Shown: positions 1-10,690 of the stretch, piece by piece
How positions within the stretch are numbered: position 1 is the first letter of the stretch
Layout of the letters: each line of letters opens with the position of its first letter
Source of the DNA: Favolaschia claudopus
Lineage: Eukaryota > Basidiomycota > Agaricomycetes > Agaricales > Mycenaceae
Length of the DNA stretch: 64,000 nucleotides
Reading direction: 5' to 3'
NCBI GenBank assembly: GCA_037176885.1
Contig: JAWWNJ010000006.1
Location: 682,001 to 746,000, forward strand
The notes under the pieces: generated by a model
What the model saw: only the letters and a program-made list of their open reading frames with translations
The model's database searches: none
Told to the model about the DNA's origin: nothing
Position numbers and translations under genes: made by a program

Positions 1-1
1 C

Positions 2-673
2 GGGCGCTCATTAGGTCCGCCGCTAGCGGAGGACATGGAGGCGGAGGGAATGTTCCAGGACAGCGATGACGAGCTAGCTCAGACAGCCAAGGAAGTCGTG
101 GTTGCGTGCCGCGGGCTTGGGGGCGCGATGCGCGCGGTAGGGGAAGTGCTCGAAGGTGTCCTGACATTGGAGATCTTGAAAGCCAAGTGCGTGTTTCTTT
201 GCTTTTCGTTCATGGTCATCTCATGTTCCTTCGCGATTATAGACAACATTTCAAGAATGCCCTTGGCTATGCCACAGAGTGTCAAGATAACCATTTGCGG
301 GCGCTCATCTTGGCACTCATTGCATCGCATTATCTACACACGGCGGGGGAGCAGGCACAAAAGATGCTCGCTACGTGCGAGCAGCTGGCTGCCGGGCTGG
401 GTGCTCCCGGGAAGAAGGGCAAGGAACGAGCCGATGCGGTGGGCAACGCCCCCCTGCGTTTATGGATTGGCGAACGTTTTCTGGGTCTGTTCTTTTTTCT
501 CGTTTCTTCTCCTGACATGCATATTGATCCGGTCCTCCTGTTTTTCAGAAATGCACAAACGTGACGGGCGGGAAGACCTGATCCAGAAACGCGAAGAGGG
601 CAATGACTTGCTCAGAGGGGCCGTTGTTTCTCTCGGCGTCCGTGGCAGCTCCGAGACAAGGACGCCGCGATGA
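2..673 (+). CDS. MAU2/Scc4-like cohesin loading factor, 3' end (partial)
   Basis: Three exons are visible, at 2-186, 243-484 and 549-673 (stop TGA); the gene begins left of the window. Splicing gives a continuous helical sequence containing NHLRALILALIASHYLHTAG, then GNAPLRLWIGERFLEMHKRDG. This matches the C-terminal TPR-like part of the cohesin loading factor family (Scc4/MAU2), which pairs with Scc2/NIPBL to load cohesin on chromatin in the nucleus. The second junction (phase 1, LE/MHKRDG) restores the helix exactly. The last residues are poorly conserved. No domain search could be run and only about 180 residues are present, so another TPR protein is possible. Confidence 0.6.
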   Translation, partial: GRSLGPPLAEDMEAEGMFQDSDDELAQTAKEVVVACRGLGGAMRAVGEVLEGVLTLEILKAKCVFLCFSFMVISCSFAIIDNISRMPLAMPQSVKITICGRSSWHSLHRIIYTRRGSRHKRCSLRASSWLPGWVLPGRRARNEPMRWATPPCVYGLANVFWVCSFFSFLLLTCILIRSSCFSEMHKRDGREDLIQKREEGNDLLRGAVVSLGVRGSSETRTPR

Positions 674-843
674 ATTTATCCACAGCAGAGAGGGGTCCAC
701 ATTTCATCTTCTACCCAGCATTTCTTGCTATTCCTCCATTGTAAAGTACATACACTCCAACTACCACTCTTTCTCTCATGCAACGTGTCTGGTCTGTATA
801 TCTTGACGGACGACGAAAAGTGCGTTTCTGTTCACTTGAGTGA

Positions 844-2197
844 ATGAAAATTGACGACCTCCTCTCGTGTATTAGCGTCGGGGCTCATCGTGAGTTGCAT
901 GTCTTTGTTTCTGGCGACTCATCTTACGACCTCTACAGTGCCTCTGACGCGCAGTCAACATTGTCCCAAACGGCATCCACTCGCCACATGTTACCCCACA
1001 CTCCACTCGAGCCGCCGCGAGCTCCTTTTGCGTCCCTCAGCACCCCCAGCTCCAGTCGTAGTAATTCTCCAGGCCCGTCCGGCAGCTCAGTTTCGTTGCA
1101 AATCAATTATGTTCCTGTCAAATTCTCTTCTCCCGCAGTACACCAACGCCTCCACGGCAAAGGAAAGGCACCCATAACGAAGCTCGGTGGCGGCGTCGAT
1201 GCATTTCGTGCAGGCGAGTCTCGTATGCCCGCATCTAATGAACGTGATTACGACGGCGTGGACGTACGCGGCAAGTCACGTCGCAAAGCAAAGTGGAATC
1301 GATTCAAATGGGTTCTTGTCTGCTCAAATACAGTTGTATGTATCCTCCCGTCCCACTGATATCCCTTTTCGCTCATATAAATGCAGTATACCTCGGTCGC
1401 CCTCGCGGCGCTTGGCTTCACTCTCACAACCTGGCTGGGTGTACAGACGACGGCGGATGTTGTACGAGTCGGGAACCATGCAGAGCTCATCCTGACAACA
1501 CTTGCGGCATCCACCGCCCTCCTCACCTCACTCATTGGTTGGGCTGGAATCCTCCTCAATAACAGAGGCTTTCTTGCCGTCTACACGTTTCTTCTTTGGA
1601 TTTCCTTCATCTTCCTCGTCATTCCGGGATACATCACATATAAGAAGTTCACCTTCAATCTCGATGGAAAGATCAGCAAGCAATGGTCCCGGGAAATCGG
1701 TGGCCGAGGGCGCCTCCGCATACAGAATCAGCTCAAATGCTGCGGCTTCTTCAATCCCTTTGTGGAGGCCACCTTGAGCACGACTTGCTACTCCCGTAGC
1801 GTTCTTCAAGGATGTAAGGAACCTTATTTGGATCACCAGAAGCGCGTCCTTCAGCTCTGGTTCACCGCCATATTCAGCTGTGTACCAATCACGATTGCGG
1901 CGATTGTCGCTGGACTGCTTTGCTCAAATCATATCACTTATCGCTTCGGCAAAGGCATGATGCCTAAGGCGTACCGTCTGAACGCGGAAAGTATGGCTCA
2001 GATCATGGACTCCTACGCTACGTGAGTTTTATCGTTCGTCGCATTTTTCTGCAATACTTAGGCGATACACCAGGAGACTTGCGGAGGAATATGGATCGGA
2101 ACAACCTGATGAGGTTCTCAGGCTGCGTTCGCGCTCGCTCAGTACTAGCACCTCCGACCTTGACCACCAATTAGTCACCGAGAGAAAAGTGGACTAG
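844..2197 (+). CDS. Tetraspanin, Tsp2 type
   Basis: Exons 844-1335, 1387-2021 and 2062-2197 join in frame. The protein has a long Ser/Pro-rich cytosolic N-terminus with the conserved stretch KLGGGVDAFRAGESRMP, then KWNRFKW and four membrane segments. The large loop after the third segment carries the tetraspanin CCG motif (LKCCGFF) and two further cysteines, in STTCYS and LQGCKE. The tail CSNHITYRFGKGMMPKAYRL is typical of basidiomycete Tsp2 proteins. Tetraspanins organise plasma-membrane microdomains; the exact role of Tsp2 is little known. The start at 844 is the first in-frame ATG. An intron-like stretch (889-937) would break this frame if removed, so I kept it; the ATG at 988 is an alternative start. 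Confidence 0.85.
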
Positions 2198-2549
2198 ATC
2201 CCAATACACAAATAGTAACAATGCATATTACAATTCCCGTCCTACCTCGAGTTTGCAGCTTTCAAATTCCAACATCATTTTTCTTGTCCGCGCCTCCGAA
2301 ATCGATGTCCTGATTCTCTCCATCCAAGTCTCCCCAGTGGTGCAACCTCACCCGCCGCGGACAAATGAGTAACGCGGACGTTGGAAGCGTCTCTTCAGTC
2401 TTCCGACTCTTCGTCTTCCTCTGCTTGTCCTCCGCCTAAGTAACTACATAGACAGACACTGGCATAGACCTCGTTCCTCGATACAACGGTAACTCGATGA
2501 CCCGGCGTTCCTAAGCGGGACCGTGCCGTGTAATCCTACCTACTTACCT
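2198..2549. other. Intergenic: tetraspanin 3' flank up to the MITE
   Basis: No gene is supported here. On the minus strand a short acidic stretch (GQAEEDEESED followed by a stop, near 2400-2445) preceded by an acceptor-like TTAG could be the last exon of an unseen gene, but nothing joins to it. Confidence 0.4.
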
Positions 2550-2991
2550 AGGCCCCCGGTCACTACCTATTAGGTCTGTAGCAGATAGAGTAAATCAACG
2601 TCTCAAAAACCCTGTAGCTCTGTAACAAAAATAGCGTAAATCAAGCCGAAACTGCCCAATGTCTGTCGCAGATAGAGTAAATCGCGCGGAGCGCGAGAAA
2701 TTTTTCGGGACTGAAGTCGGTCGGAGGGCCAATTCCAAGACAAATTTGGGGCAATGAGCAGCGACATCAACCGAAATTCGGTGATTTTGAGCAGTTTCGA
2801 GCCCAAATTTGCGTCAGAAAGTGCTAAATCAACTGTCATATGGCGTTCCGGACGCGAAAATCTGAAATTACCCCCAAATGTCTGTAACAAATAGAGTAAA
2901 TCAGTCCGTTTGAGGTCCAAAATCATAGAGTAAATCAGCCCAAATTTCGGGTTTCAATGTTACAGACCTAATAGGTAGTGACCGGGGGCCT
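2550..2991. mobile_element. MITE (442 bp) with 31 bp perfect TIRs and 8 bp TSD
   Basis: The ends are perfect 31 bp inverted repeats starting AGGCCCCCGGTCAC. They are flanked by the direct duplication ACTTACCT at 2542-2549 and 2992-2999. Inside are five same-strand copies of ATAG(A/C)GTAAATC, near 2585, 2628, 2667, 2890 and 2925, likely transposase-binding subterminal repeats. No transposase ORF is present, so it is non-autonomous. The 8 bp duplication suits hAT-like or KDZ-like elements; the superfamily is inferred. A second element of similar design lies at 45238-45673. Confidence 0.85.
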
Positions 2992-3005
2992 ACTTACCTA
3001 TACCG

Positions 3006-3419
3006 ATGCGTTCTTACCCCACACTGGGGCCCCGGATCTTCAGAAACCCCGGAAGCGGGGAGTTTGAGCGTCGGTCGCTGCACACGAATGCGCGTCTGCT
3101 GACGATCTATTGTCTGATTACTATGGGGAACCATATGGTTCACATGTGGTACATTGTGATGTTGCTACACTATTGGTCGTTTCTCGTTGTTCCGGTCGTT
3201 CGTGTCGTCATGAATCGTCCAACATCCAGGCGTATCCCATCATCTCATCGCGCGTTTCTCCGTCCAAGGAACCTCGTCCACAATCCCTGGAACGCATTCC
3301 GCAGATTCTGGTACAGGCCGAATGCGGCGAGATTGAGAGCAGAGCTCGTATTGCTTGGCGCAGGAGGGCTCGTACTAGTATTCGTAGCACTCGGTGCGGT
3401 TGGTGGTGGCCTTCATTGA
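3006..3419 (+). CDS. Hypothetical ORF, possible remnant
   Basis: An open frame of 137 codons lies directly right of the MITE. It has a hydrophobic middle (IVMLLHYWSFLVVPVVRVV) and a hydrophobic end (LVLLGAGGLVLVFVALG). I recognise no family. It may be a small membrane protein, the 3' part of a gene cut off by the MITE insertion, or chance. It faces the 3' end of the ceramidase gene, 59 bp away. Confidence 0.2.
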   Translation: MRSYPTLGPRIFRNPGSGEFERRSLHTNARLLTIYCLITMGNHMVHMWYIVMLLHYWSFLVVPVVRVVMNRPTSRRIPSSHRAFLRPRNLVHNPWNAFRRFWYRPNAARLRAELVLLGAGGLVLVFVALGAVGGGLH

Positions 3420-3477
3420 GGGTATATAAATAGATTTTACTAAGAATGAGAAAACCCAAAGTCCAGTTTTTTGTTTC

Positions 3478-6466
3478 TTACGCTACAGTAAAGTTGCCCG
3501 AGGTACCGGTGAATGCAGAGATGGACCCAATGAGGGGCTTGGAGTCACCGAAGTACCGCAGACGGTAGGTGCCCGCTAGGTGAGAGTCAAAACTGGAGAC
3601 GCAGAGGGAGTCAAGTATGGTTACTAACCTGGTGTACCAGACTCGATCGTCCATGAGACGTTCACAGTGCTCGTGCCCAGGATTGTGCTGGTACGATTCC
3701 ACTTATACAGAGTCGACGGGTGCGAATCCGAGCGCACGGCGGTCCACGAGCTACCAGACAAGTGGTCTACAGAGAGGAAGGTGCCTTCCAGGTGGAGATT
3801 GTTCTGTATGTCAGGTTGAGGATTACATCGAGCAGAAATCAAGAAAGCGAAAGGCATACACGAGGGTTGGCACCAACGAACTGCGCAACAACGGTGTCGC
3901 CTGCCTTGTACGCGGTCTTCGCAACATCGACCAGGACCTGTCCGAAGCTCTTGCCAATAGGGGCAGCATCTAGGACGACACCGGTCAAGAGCGAAATGGC
4001 GCTGGATTGGAGTTGGGGTGGCGCGGGATCTGTCTGGGGGGAGCCGCTAGGCGAGTCAGCCAGGAAGGGAACGAGGCTGGAGTATTTCTCGATGTAGGCG
4101 TCGAGAGTGGCTGAAGATGCCTCATCAGTCATGATATACAAAAAGTCTACATGGACCTACACGGTCCGAAGATGGTAGAAGCTCCCTCGTAACGCTGGTG
4201 GGAGTACTCCTCGCGTGTGGTGATGTAGTGGCCGTAGGTGTTGGCGGGTCTGAGAGATTCCATTAAGCCTCTCAATACAAGACATAGAGGACACAAGGAT
4301 CTCACCCTGTGACGACGACGTAGGCGCTATCGTCAATGACTTTCTCAGAGATGAGTCTGGCACGGACAGCATTGCTGCAGAAAACAATGAGGATATATCG
4401 AGCAAACTGGGGCGAGGCACGCACCGGAGACGGCGACCGGCCATGGTGGTCAGTTCACCCGGGACGATGATCATCACCAAGTTGCCCACTTTGAACATCT
4501 ACCACCATGTCGGTCAAAACGCGAAATAAATACGTATTCGGTAGAGTCTCACCTGGATATCGACTGTGCTAGGGGACCAAGAGTACGGGAAGGTAGCGTA
4601 ACCCTGTAGTACGATGATTCAGCATATTGGGAACCAGATCACAGGAGGCGAACTGACGGTATTGAGGAGAATGGGTTTCGGGGCATGGCAAGCTTTCTGT
4701 TCACTGGAAGGAATGGGCGTGATGAAGGACTTGACAATTTCCCATAAAGGGTTCCTGGGCGCGATTTATAAGTACAACGGCGGAAGGAGGGAGATATAAA
4801 CAGCTTACTGTGAGGTCGAGTTGTCTCCCTGAACGAAGTCGAAGGCGCCGGGACCATCACTGCGATAGGGGGGGTTAGTCGGACCATTACCGAAATCATT
4901 GAAAGGAAACGCACGTAGTTCCACCAGCGAAGGAGAAGCCCATAGCAGGAGGGCAGGTCTTCGCCGCCGTACCGTTAGGGAGATTGAAGGTGTGATTGGC
5001 CCTATACCACCACGATGAGCAAAAAATCTAACTTGTGAACATAGAGTTGCGCACATATTCAAGTTAATGTGCACACTGCGCACGGAACCCGAAACCGGCG
5101 CGAGGCTCTTGCTCATCAACGACTTGGCAGCGTCGACTTGGATCTGAGCGATCATCTCGTTTGAGTGGAAGCCGAACGAGTCGAGCGTGAAACCGGGACC
5201 GCGGCCGTGGCAGTCGGTGACTGTGCCGCCACATGTGGAGGAGTTGGCCTGGCAGGGCTGGCCGTCGTAGGGCTGACCGGGAGATTCGCAGAAAGCGCCG
5301 AGGCTACGGGTACGGGACTGAGTGAACGACTGTACATAGAGAGGAAGTCGGCGCACGTGTTAGGGCTGGTGTCTCCGACGTTTGCCTGTGCGAAGCCTGC
5401 TACGAAGGTCTGGCTTCCGGGCATGGCATTGGGTTCGACAGATGCTGAGAGTGAATTTAGCTATGTGCATCAGACCATCGGATGACACGAAAGGCCAAAC
5501 TTGCCTTCGTACAAATAAGCCGCCATTCCCTTGTTGTCCGTGCTGACGAGGGTGTTGTTCTGTCAAGGAAAGTAAGTTCAATGAATGCAAAAGTTGATTC
5601 GTTTAGAACACACCTCGTAGATGCTAGTTCCGTGCACAGGGAACCAGCTCAAGAAACCACGAGATCCAAAGCTCAGGAGACTCATGATCTTGTCCTGATC
5701 CCCACCCTCGTTCACATACAACGCGCGCTCCTCAGCAGGGTTAGCCAAATACGCAGTAGGGCTGCGATTGATGTTTCCCCCTGTGACCGTGGCGTTACCG
5801 AGTGTCAGAGTGCCGGGCTGGAGAGAGGCGTGCGCTCGGTCAATAGCAAGAACGACACCGGTTACAATTGCATCGTAAGTCTGCTTCACGAATCCCAGGG
5901 CAGTCAACTGGGGAAGCAAGTTCTCCAAGTATCCGCCAACCTACACTCTGAGTGAGTTTTGTACGAAAAAAAAAGTGAATTCGGGACATACTCCGGAATG
6001 CTGGTGTGTGCTGGAAATAGCGACATTCTGCGCGTTATACAGGTTTCCGTACTTAGCCGAGAGGGCAGCAAGAATTGCCCGGCGGATACCAGTGTCCCCC
6101 ATAGCAATATCAGCGTTGACAAAGACGACACGATTGGCGGTGGCGCCAGTTTCACCAATGATCCACGCGCGTGCGCGTTGACGCTGGTGCAATCCGCTCC
6201 CTGTCTGGGGCAAGTTCGCGTACCCCATGAAATTCACCTGCATTCGCTCATAAAAATCGTCACATTCTCCAGACAGTGAATAGGGGCTCACCTCCACAAC
6301 AGGACCTATACAGGGCAGGAGAAACAAGTCAATTAACAGAACTTGGATAGAAAGCAAGGTGGAGACCTGTGATATCCGCAATACCAAGTCCAAGAAGGTA
6401 CTGAGACTGTGCAACGGCTTGCAAAGCGACACTGGCCAAGGCCAGGAATGAGAACAGGCGCGCCAT
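3478..6466 (-). CDS. Neutral ceramidase, secreted
   Basis: Hydrolyses ceramide to sphingosine and fatty acid. Seventeen exons, all phase-consistent, encode about 706 residues, the usual length of neutral ceramidases. From the start: 6367-6466, 6292-6305 (14 nt), 5992-6237, 5614-5940, 5505-5559, 5357-5444, 5055-5303, 4915-5001, 4809-4859, 4658-4754, 4553-4603, 4425-4498, 4306-4374, 4161-4249, 3860-4110, 3629-3803 and 3478-3575. MARLFSFLALASVALQAVAQ is a signal peptide. Family blocks are GIADITGPVVEVNFMGYA, THQHSGVGGYLENLL, NVGDTSPNT (site of the catalytic serine), VPGELTTMAGRRLR and the C-terminal beta-sandwich FVGANPRNNLHLEGTF. The intron 5445-5504 has a GC donor (GCAAGT) and is required for YEASVEPNAMPG. 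Likely acts in secretory or extracellular space. Confidence 0.93.
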
Positions 6467-7380
6467 TATGCCAGGAGGAGCGACGAGCAACCCAAGACGA
6501 CCTGGCAGTGGGGGGAAGAAGCGAGAGCTACAGCAGGAGAGCGACGTACATATTTAGCCCCGGAACAACGTGATTCATGATGGCAGCGCACATGGCGACG
6601 TCAGCCATACGACGCGCGTGTGGTCTCCAGCCCGCAGAAGCGTGATGAGGCATATGAGCTGGTGAGCTTCGAGACCAGGACTCGGAGAGATTCCATTGAA
6701 AGTTGGCTCAGCTGTTGAGGCGTTACTTATTTCTCGACGAGGATGACCAATGGAGCCCTTCTAAGCAAGCGGAGTTCTGGAGCTAGAGTATAGCGCTAGC
6801 TCAGGCTGAAGCTTCAGATGGTATACCATGTTTCTGGAGCTCAAGATGTAACTCACTGGCAGTACTATTAGTATAGGTAAAGGAACAATTTGTTAATACT
6901 TACACTTCATTCAGGTCGAAAGAGCGAAAAACGACATGCGATATAGACCTGGAATATTGGCCCATAAGAAATCATGGCAACCGTTCGACGATTTTTGAAG
7001 TTCAATCGTTCCAAAGGCCCAGAGAAACAAAGTGCAGTCTTGGTTCTCGAAGCGAGTGTGTAGTCACAGCTGTCACACATGCTTTACGTCACTTCGCGGT
7101 CACGTTACGACTGTCGTGCCTTTGGCGGCCAAAATTTTATGCGGCCTGAGCGCCGCTCGGTCGACCGGACATCGAACGGAAAATGCGACACAGTGCTCAC
7201 GTATACCTTACTGCGTTCTTTAGCATTTTTCACGCTTGAGCTGGCAGGCGTACGCGCGTCGAACCGGGAAGCACGTAAGGGAAGACCATCTTTTTTTTTA
7301 TCTACATCCTTTTCGAAGGTCCGTCATCACAGCACAGTTCAAGCAGGTAGATCATCGAACATTAATCCATTAGGCGTACA
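6467..7380. other. Intergenic: ceramidase promoter and P450 3' flank
   Basis: No coding region is supported in these 914 bp. A TATA-like CTAAATATG (minus strand, near 6548-6557) lies about 85 bp upstream of the ceramidase start. The open frames seen here show no family resemblance. Confidence 0.4.
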
Positions 7381-9681
7381 TTATGCTACATACGCCAAAC
7401 CTTCTTGGAAATCATCTTGGAGTGCCCGAACCACCATCAACAATTCCGTTTTACGGCCTACCATCCTCGGTCGAGGAAGTGTCCCTCCTGTTGTCTCGAT
7501 GGCAGTTTGTGGTCCATCCGGAAAGGAGAGCGTAAAGTTGCCCACGATTACACACAATACGACCTAACACCAGCTTTAAAAAAATATCATAGAACGACTT
7601 GAAGAATCACTTACTTTGATGAGCGCCAATGAAAATTCTGCTCCGATACAATTTCGCGGTCCATCTCCAAATGCAAGATGCCGATTTCCAGGAAAGCTGT
7701 TGTTGCTCTGGTCCTGCCACCACCGTCCGGGATCGAACTTGTCAGCGCCAGCGCCCCAGAACGTTTCGCTGGTGTTTATATATTGGATGGGTGCCGTCAC
7801 TAGAGTGCCTTTCGCGACACTGATACTCCCCACTGTGTCCGAGTCAACGAGGATAGGGGAACTGAGGGGAATTATGTCATCTGTTGCTGCCTAGTACAAT
7901 CTATCAGTCAATTTCCAGTGATCTTAGGCTTGAGTCGCACCATTCTAGTCGTCTCGGCTGTCGGAGGATGGAGGCGAAGTCCTTCATTGACTACAGCCCG
8001 GAGGTATGGCAGTTCCGCTAAGTCTCTGTATTGAATATCGTCGACTTGGTGCAGTTCCTGTCGGAGTTTGTCCTGAATATCCGGATTTTTCGCGAGTTCG
8101 ACGAATATCCACTTCGAGGATACAGTCAGAAAGGTTCGTGAATCAGGGTTCTAACGACGCACGGTGAGGCTGACTGGTGAATCGAACAAGTGGGCTGTCA
8201 AGTCCCTCCTCTGCCGTATAAAGACACTCACTAGCTGTAGTTTCGAATCCTGTTTCAGGGAAATTAATACCTGGTGGAAGTGGGAAAGGGGGAACGCACC
8301 AGAGAATAACAGAGTATTCTAATGAAAAACAAGATTGAGTTGGCCAGTACCTTGAGCAACTACAGCACTCACAATCTGTACAATTCTTTTCAGTTCCATG
8401 GTATTTCGAAAACCAAACAAGACAAACCTGAGATACAACCTCGGCATGCGACAAACGATACTCCCCACCCGGATGTTCGGCCAATGATTTAACTGCAAGT
8501 GAATTTCACCAAGTGAACACAGAGCACAGCGATGTCCACGAACTCAACAATCCAAGCATTGATTTGTTTCCACTGTTACCTTTGCTTGCATCTCTCCGCA
8601 AAACCTCCTCTGCGACATCCCTGATGCAACGCTGAAAGTCTTGCATGAGACGATTTCTTGCTGTCGGAATATGTCTCAAAATAGGGAAACTAGACGCCAG
8701 GCGCGATATGATTCCTGGAAAGGTCTTTGTATCCTCAGTTCGGAGCACGTAAAAAGCCGCGGTGACGGTGCAGAAGCTTCCTTTCAAAGAATCAAAATTG
8801 TGTTGGAATCCAGCAACACCGAGGCTATCCAGTCTGGGTGTTTACAGTCATGAGCACAATAGATAAACTGACGACAGTATGTCTCACACAACGCTGTTCG
8901 CCCTTTCAGCGAAGTTAGACGTATAGAATTCGGAGCACTCATTGGAAACGTACCAATGTTGAATATCAACGATGATTCCGCGCGGCCGAGAAGGTAACGC
9001 GTCGTCCCACATTTGTCTCATCTGTCGCTGAGTAAGTTACCTAGCCTGCACAGTGATAGAGTTAGACCAGACCTTGCTCGCCATAGAGTAGAAGACGGGG
9101 AAATAATGCTCTGCGACGGCCGCATGGCTGAACATCGGTGCAAGAGCTTGTCGGTGGCTACAATCAAGTCGTTTAGACTGCTAACAAATGGAAAATGTAT
9201 ACGAACAGGGAATGCTGGTCCGCATCGGCCCATGTCAATCCTTGTCCTGCCTAGTGTCGTCAATGTTGGCAGTTACATATCATGGACTATGCGTGGCTCA
9301 CTTGGTTTCGTACAGATTTTCGAGCCGAGGGCGTCAACCGATACACGGTCGGCGCATTGGCGTAAAAGTGAGCTAGGTAGGTGAGACCCAAACCCGATCG
9401 GAAAGCGCGCGTCTCATACCGATGGCGGTGGGATCACACAAGACAATTCTGTTGGTGAACCTGCTCGCTGGGATGGAGAATACTGGACCGTATCGTTCAG
9501 CTAAGTGGGTGATATCTCGGCACCGGGCCGCCGATCGGGGAGCGCTGGGTAGTCGGGTCGTGTATAAAGCTCTGCGCAGCGCATGGAAGACTGTGAGGGA
9601 TGCCCAGCTGATCAGCAACAGAGCCAGGGTGTAGACAAGCCATAGACTGGCAAGAAGAATCAGGCGATCTTGGGTGTCCAT
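7381..9681 (-). CDS. Cytochrome P450 (copy 1)
   Basis: Haem-thiolate monooxygenase with an N-terminal membrane anchor (LASLWLVYTLALLLISW). Exons from the start: 9420-9681, 9302-9372, 9207-9250, 9073-9157, 8954-9021, 8888-8902 (15 nt), 8544-8833, 8428-8492, 8300-8318 (19 nt), 8232 or 8215-8249, 7941-8111, 7615-7890 and 7381-7563. Signatures: YGPVFSIP, TWADADQHSLHRQALAPMFS (C helix), LDSLGVAGF, GFETTA (I helix), EGLR (ExxR), FGDGPRNCIG (haem Cys). Closest relative in the window is the P450 at 51684-53861. Two oddities: the proline-rich hinge region before HLAERYGPVF is about 20 residues shorter than in copy 2, and the intron after GFETTA lacks a normal in-frame donor (the good GTGAGT donor shifts frame; a GC donor at 8214 keeps it). 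It may therefore be functional or recently damaged. Substrate unknown. Confidence 0.85.
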
Positions 9682-9920
9682 GAGATTTCTGCATCTTCCG
9701 AGCATTGGGTGAGCAGCTTTTCAATGTGCCCGCTTCCGAATAGCTGCTAGACAATAGCAATTAATCGGCTCTTTGATTCGAGTCCATTGACAGCGGGGGG
9801 TCTAGCATTCTGAAGTTCGGGCTGAGTTCGGGTCTCCTGAGCTGTTCAATCTAACTTAGCAACTGCGTTGCTGAGCGTGGAGGCTTGCATCTACATTTCG
9901 GGTAAAATACAATATATCGC

Positions 9921-10548
9921 CTACTCCAAAGCCACGTGCATCTCATTTATTTCGTTTCCTTGCGACGAGGATGAGAAAACGTCGGCCCCAGATGCCAGTG
10001 AGTCGATCAACAATGCTAGCCGGGAGGCACCAAGATTCGGCTCCTACAATCCTAGGTTAGAAACTGAAAATTTGATGCCTCGTCACGCTCACTTTTACTC
10101 GAATTTCTTCGAGATCATCCTTGAAGCCATCAGCAACTGAGGCCATCCAGAACTTTTTAAACCTGGCTTTCATCAACTGCTCCGCATCCTCGCGATTTGG
10201 GTCATCAGGCGGAGGGAGAAAAGTAGGAAGAGCTCCAGACGGAGGAGGAGGTGAAGGGGAATCACGGCGTGGTACAGCAGCAGGTTTCGGTTTGGCCGAA
10301 GAGCTTCCAACGGCCGGCAAATGATTGGATTCAGATTCGGAGTCGGAATCTGATTCAGATGAACTTGAAGAGGATGAGCTGGAAGAATCCGACGAAGACT
10401 CTACAGGTGGAGGCGGCTGGATGGGGGCTTTTGGCACCACCTCTGTACTGGAATCTGAATCTGAATCCGAAGAGGATGAAGATGAGACAGACAGGGCGCG
10501 TCTCTTGCGCTTTCTTGTCCTTTTTCGCGCGTTTCCCTCTGGTGCCAT
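9921..10548 (-). CDS. RSA3: Ribosome assembly protein 3 (Rsa3-like)
   Basis: Two exons, 10093-10548 and 9921-10043, encode about 192 residues. The N-terminus is basic and serine-rich (KRTRKRKRR, then acidic Ser/Asp/Glu runs). The C-terminal half carries the Rsa3 domain: LMKARFKKFWMASVADGFKD, then EPNLGASRLALLIDSLASGA across the intron. Rsa3 acts in the nucleolus in 60S subunit assembly. The start is 142 bp from the oppositely oriented ADE2 start, so both probably share regulation. Confidence 0.85.
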
Positions 10549-10690
10549 GAGCGGAACTTTTGAGTTTTCACCTGGGTCTCATGTGTCATGTGTTGGTCAT
10601 GTGCCAAGGCGCAAATTTCCTTTTTAGCAGCGTGGGACCAGGGCGAAAAGTCGGCTTTGTCTTCTAATCCTCCTCCTCAGACCTCAAGGT
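10549..10690. promoter_or_regulatory. Shared divergent promoter of RSA3 and ADE2
   Basis: Only 142 bp separate the two start codons. Three CATGTG hexamers occur within 24 bp (10580-10585, 10587-10592, 10598-10603), candidate bHLH half-sites. No TATA box is evident. The function is inferred from position and clustering. Confidence 0.5.

Noticed and set aside
889..937. Intron-like GTGAGT...ACAG in the tetraspanin N-terminus
   Set aside because: Removing its 49 bp shifts frame and destroys the conserved GGGVDAFRAGESRMP region.
9206..9250. Apparent frameshift in P450 copy 1 at the C helix
   Set aside because: A GTTCGT donor one codon earlier gives QHSLHRQALAPMF in frame, so no mutation is needed.
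10121..10550. Long acidic and basic frames opposite RSA3
   Set aside because: They are antisense shadows of the Ser/Asp-rich repeats in RSA3; the RSA3 domain and its intron are on the minus strand.
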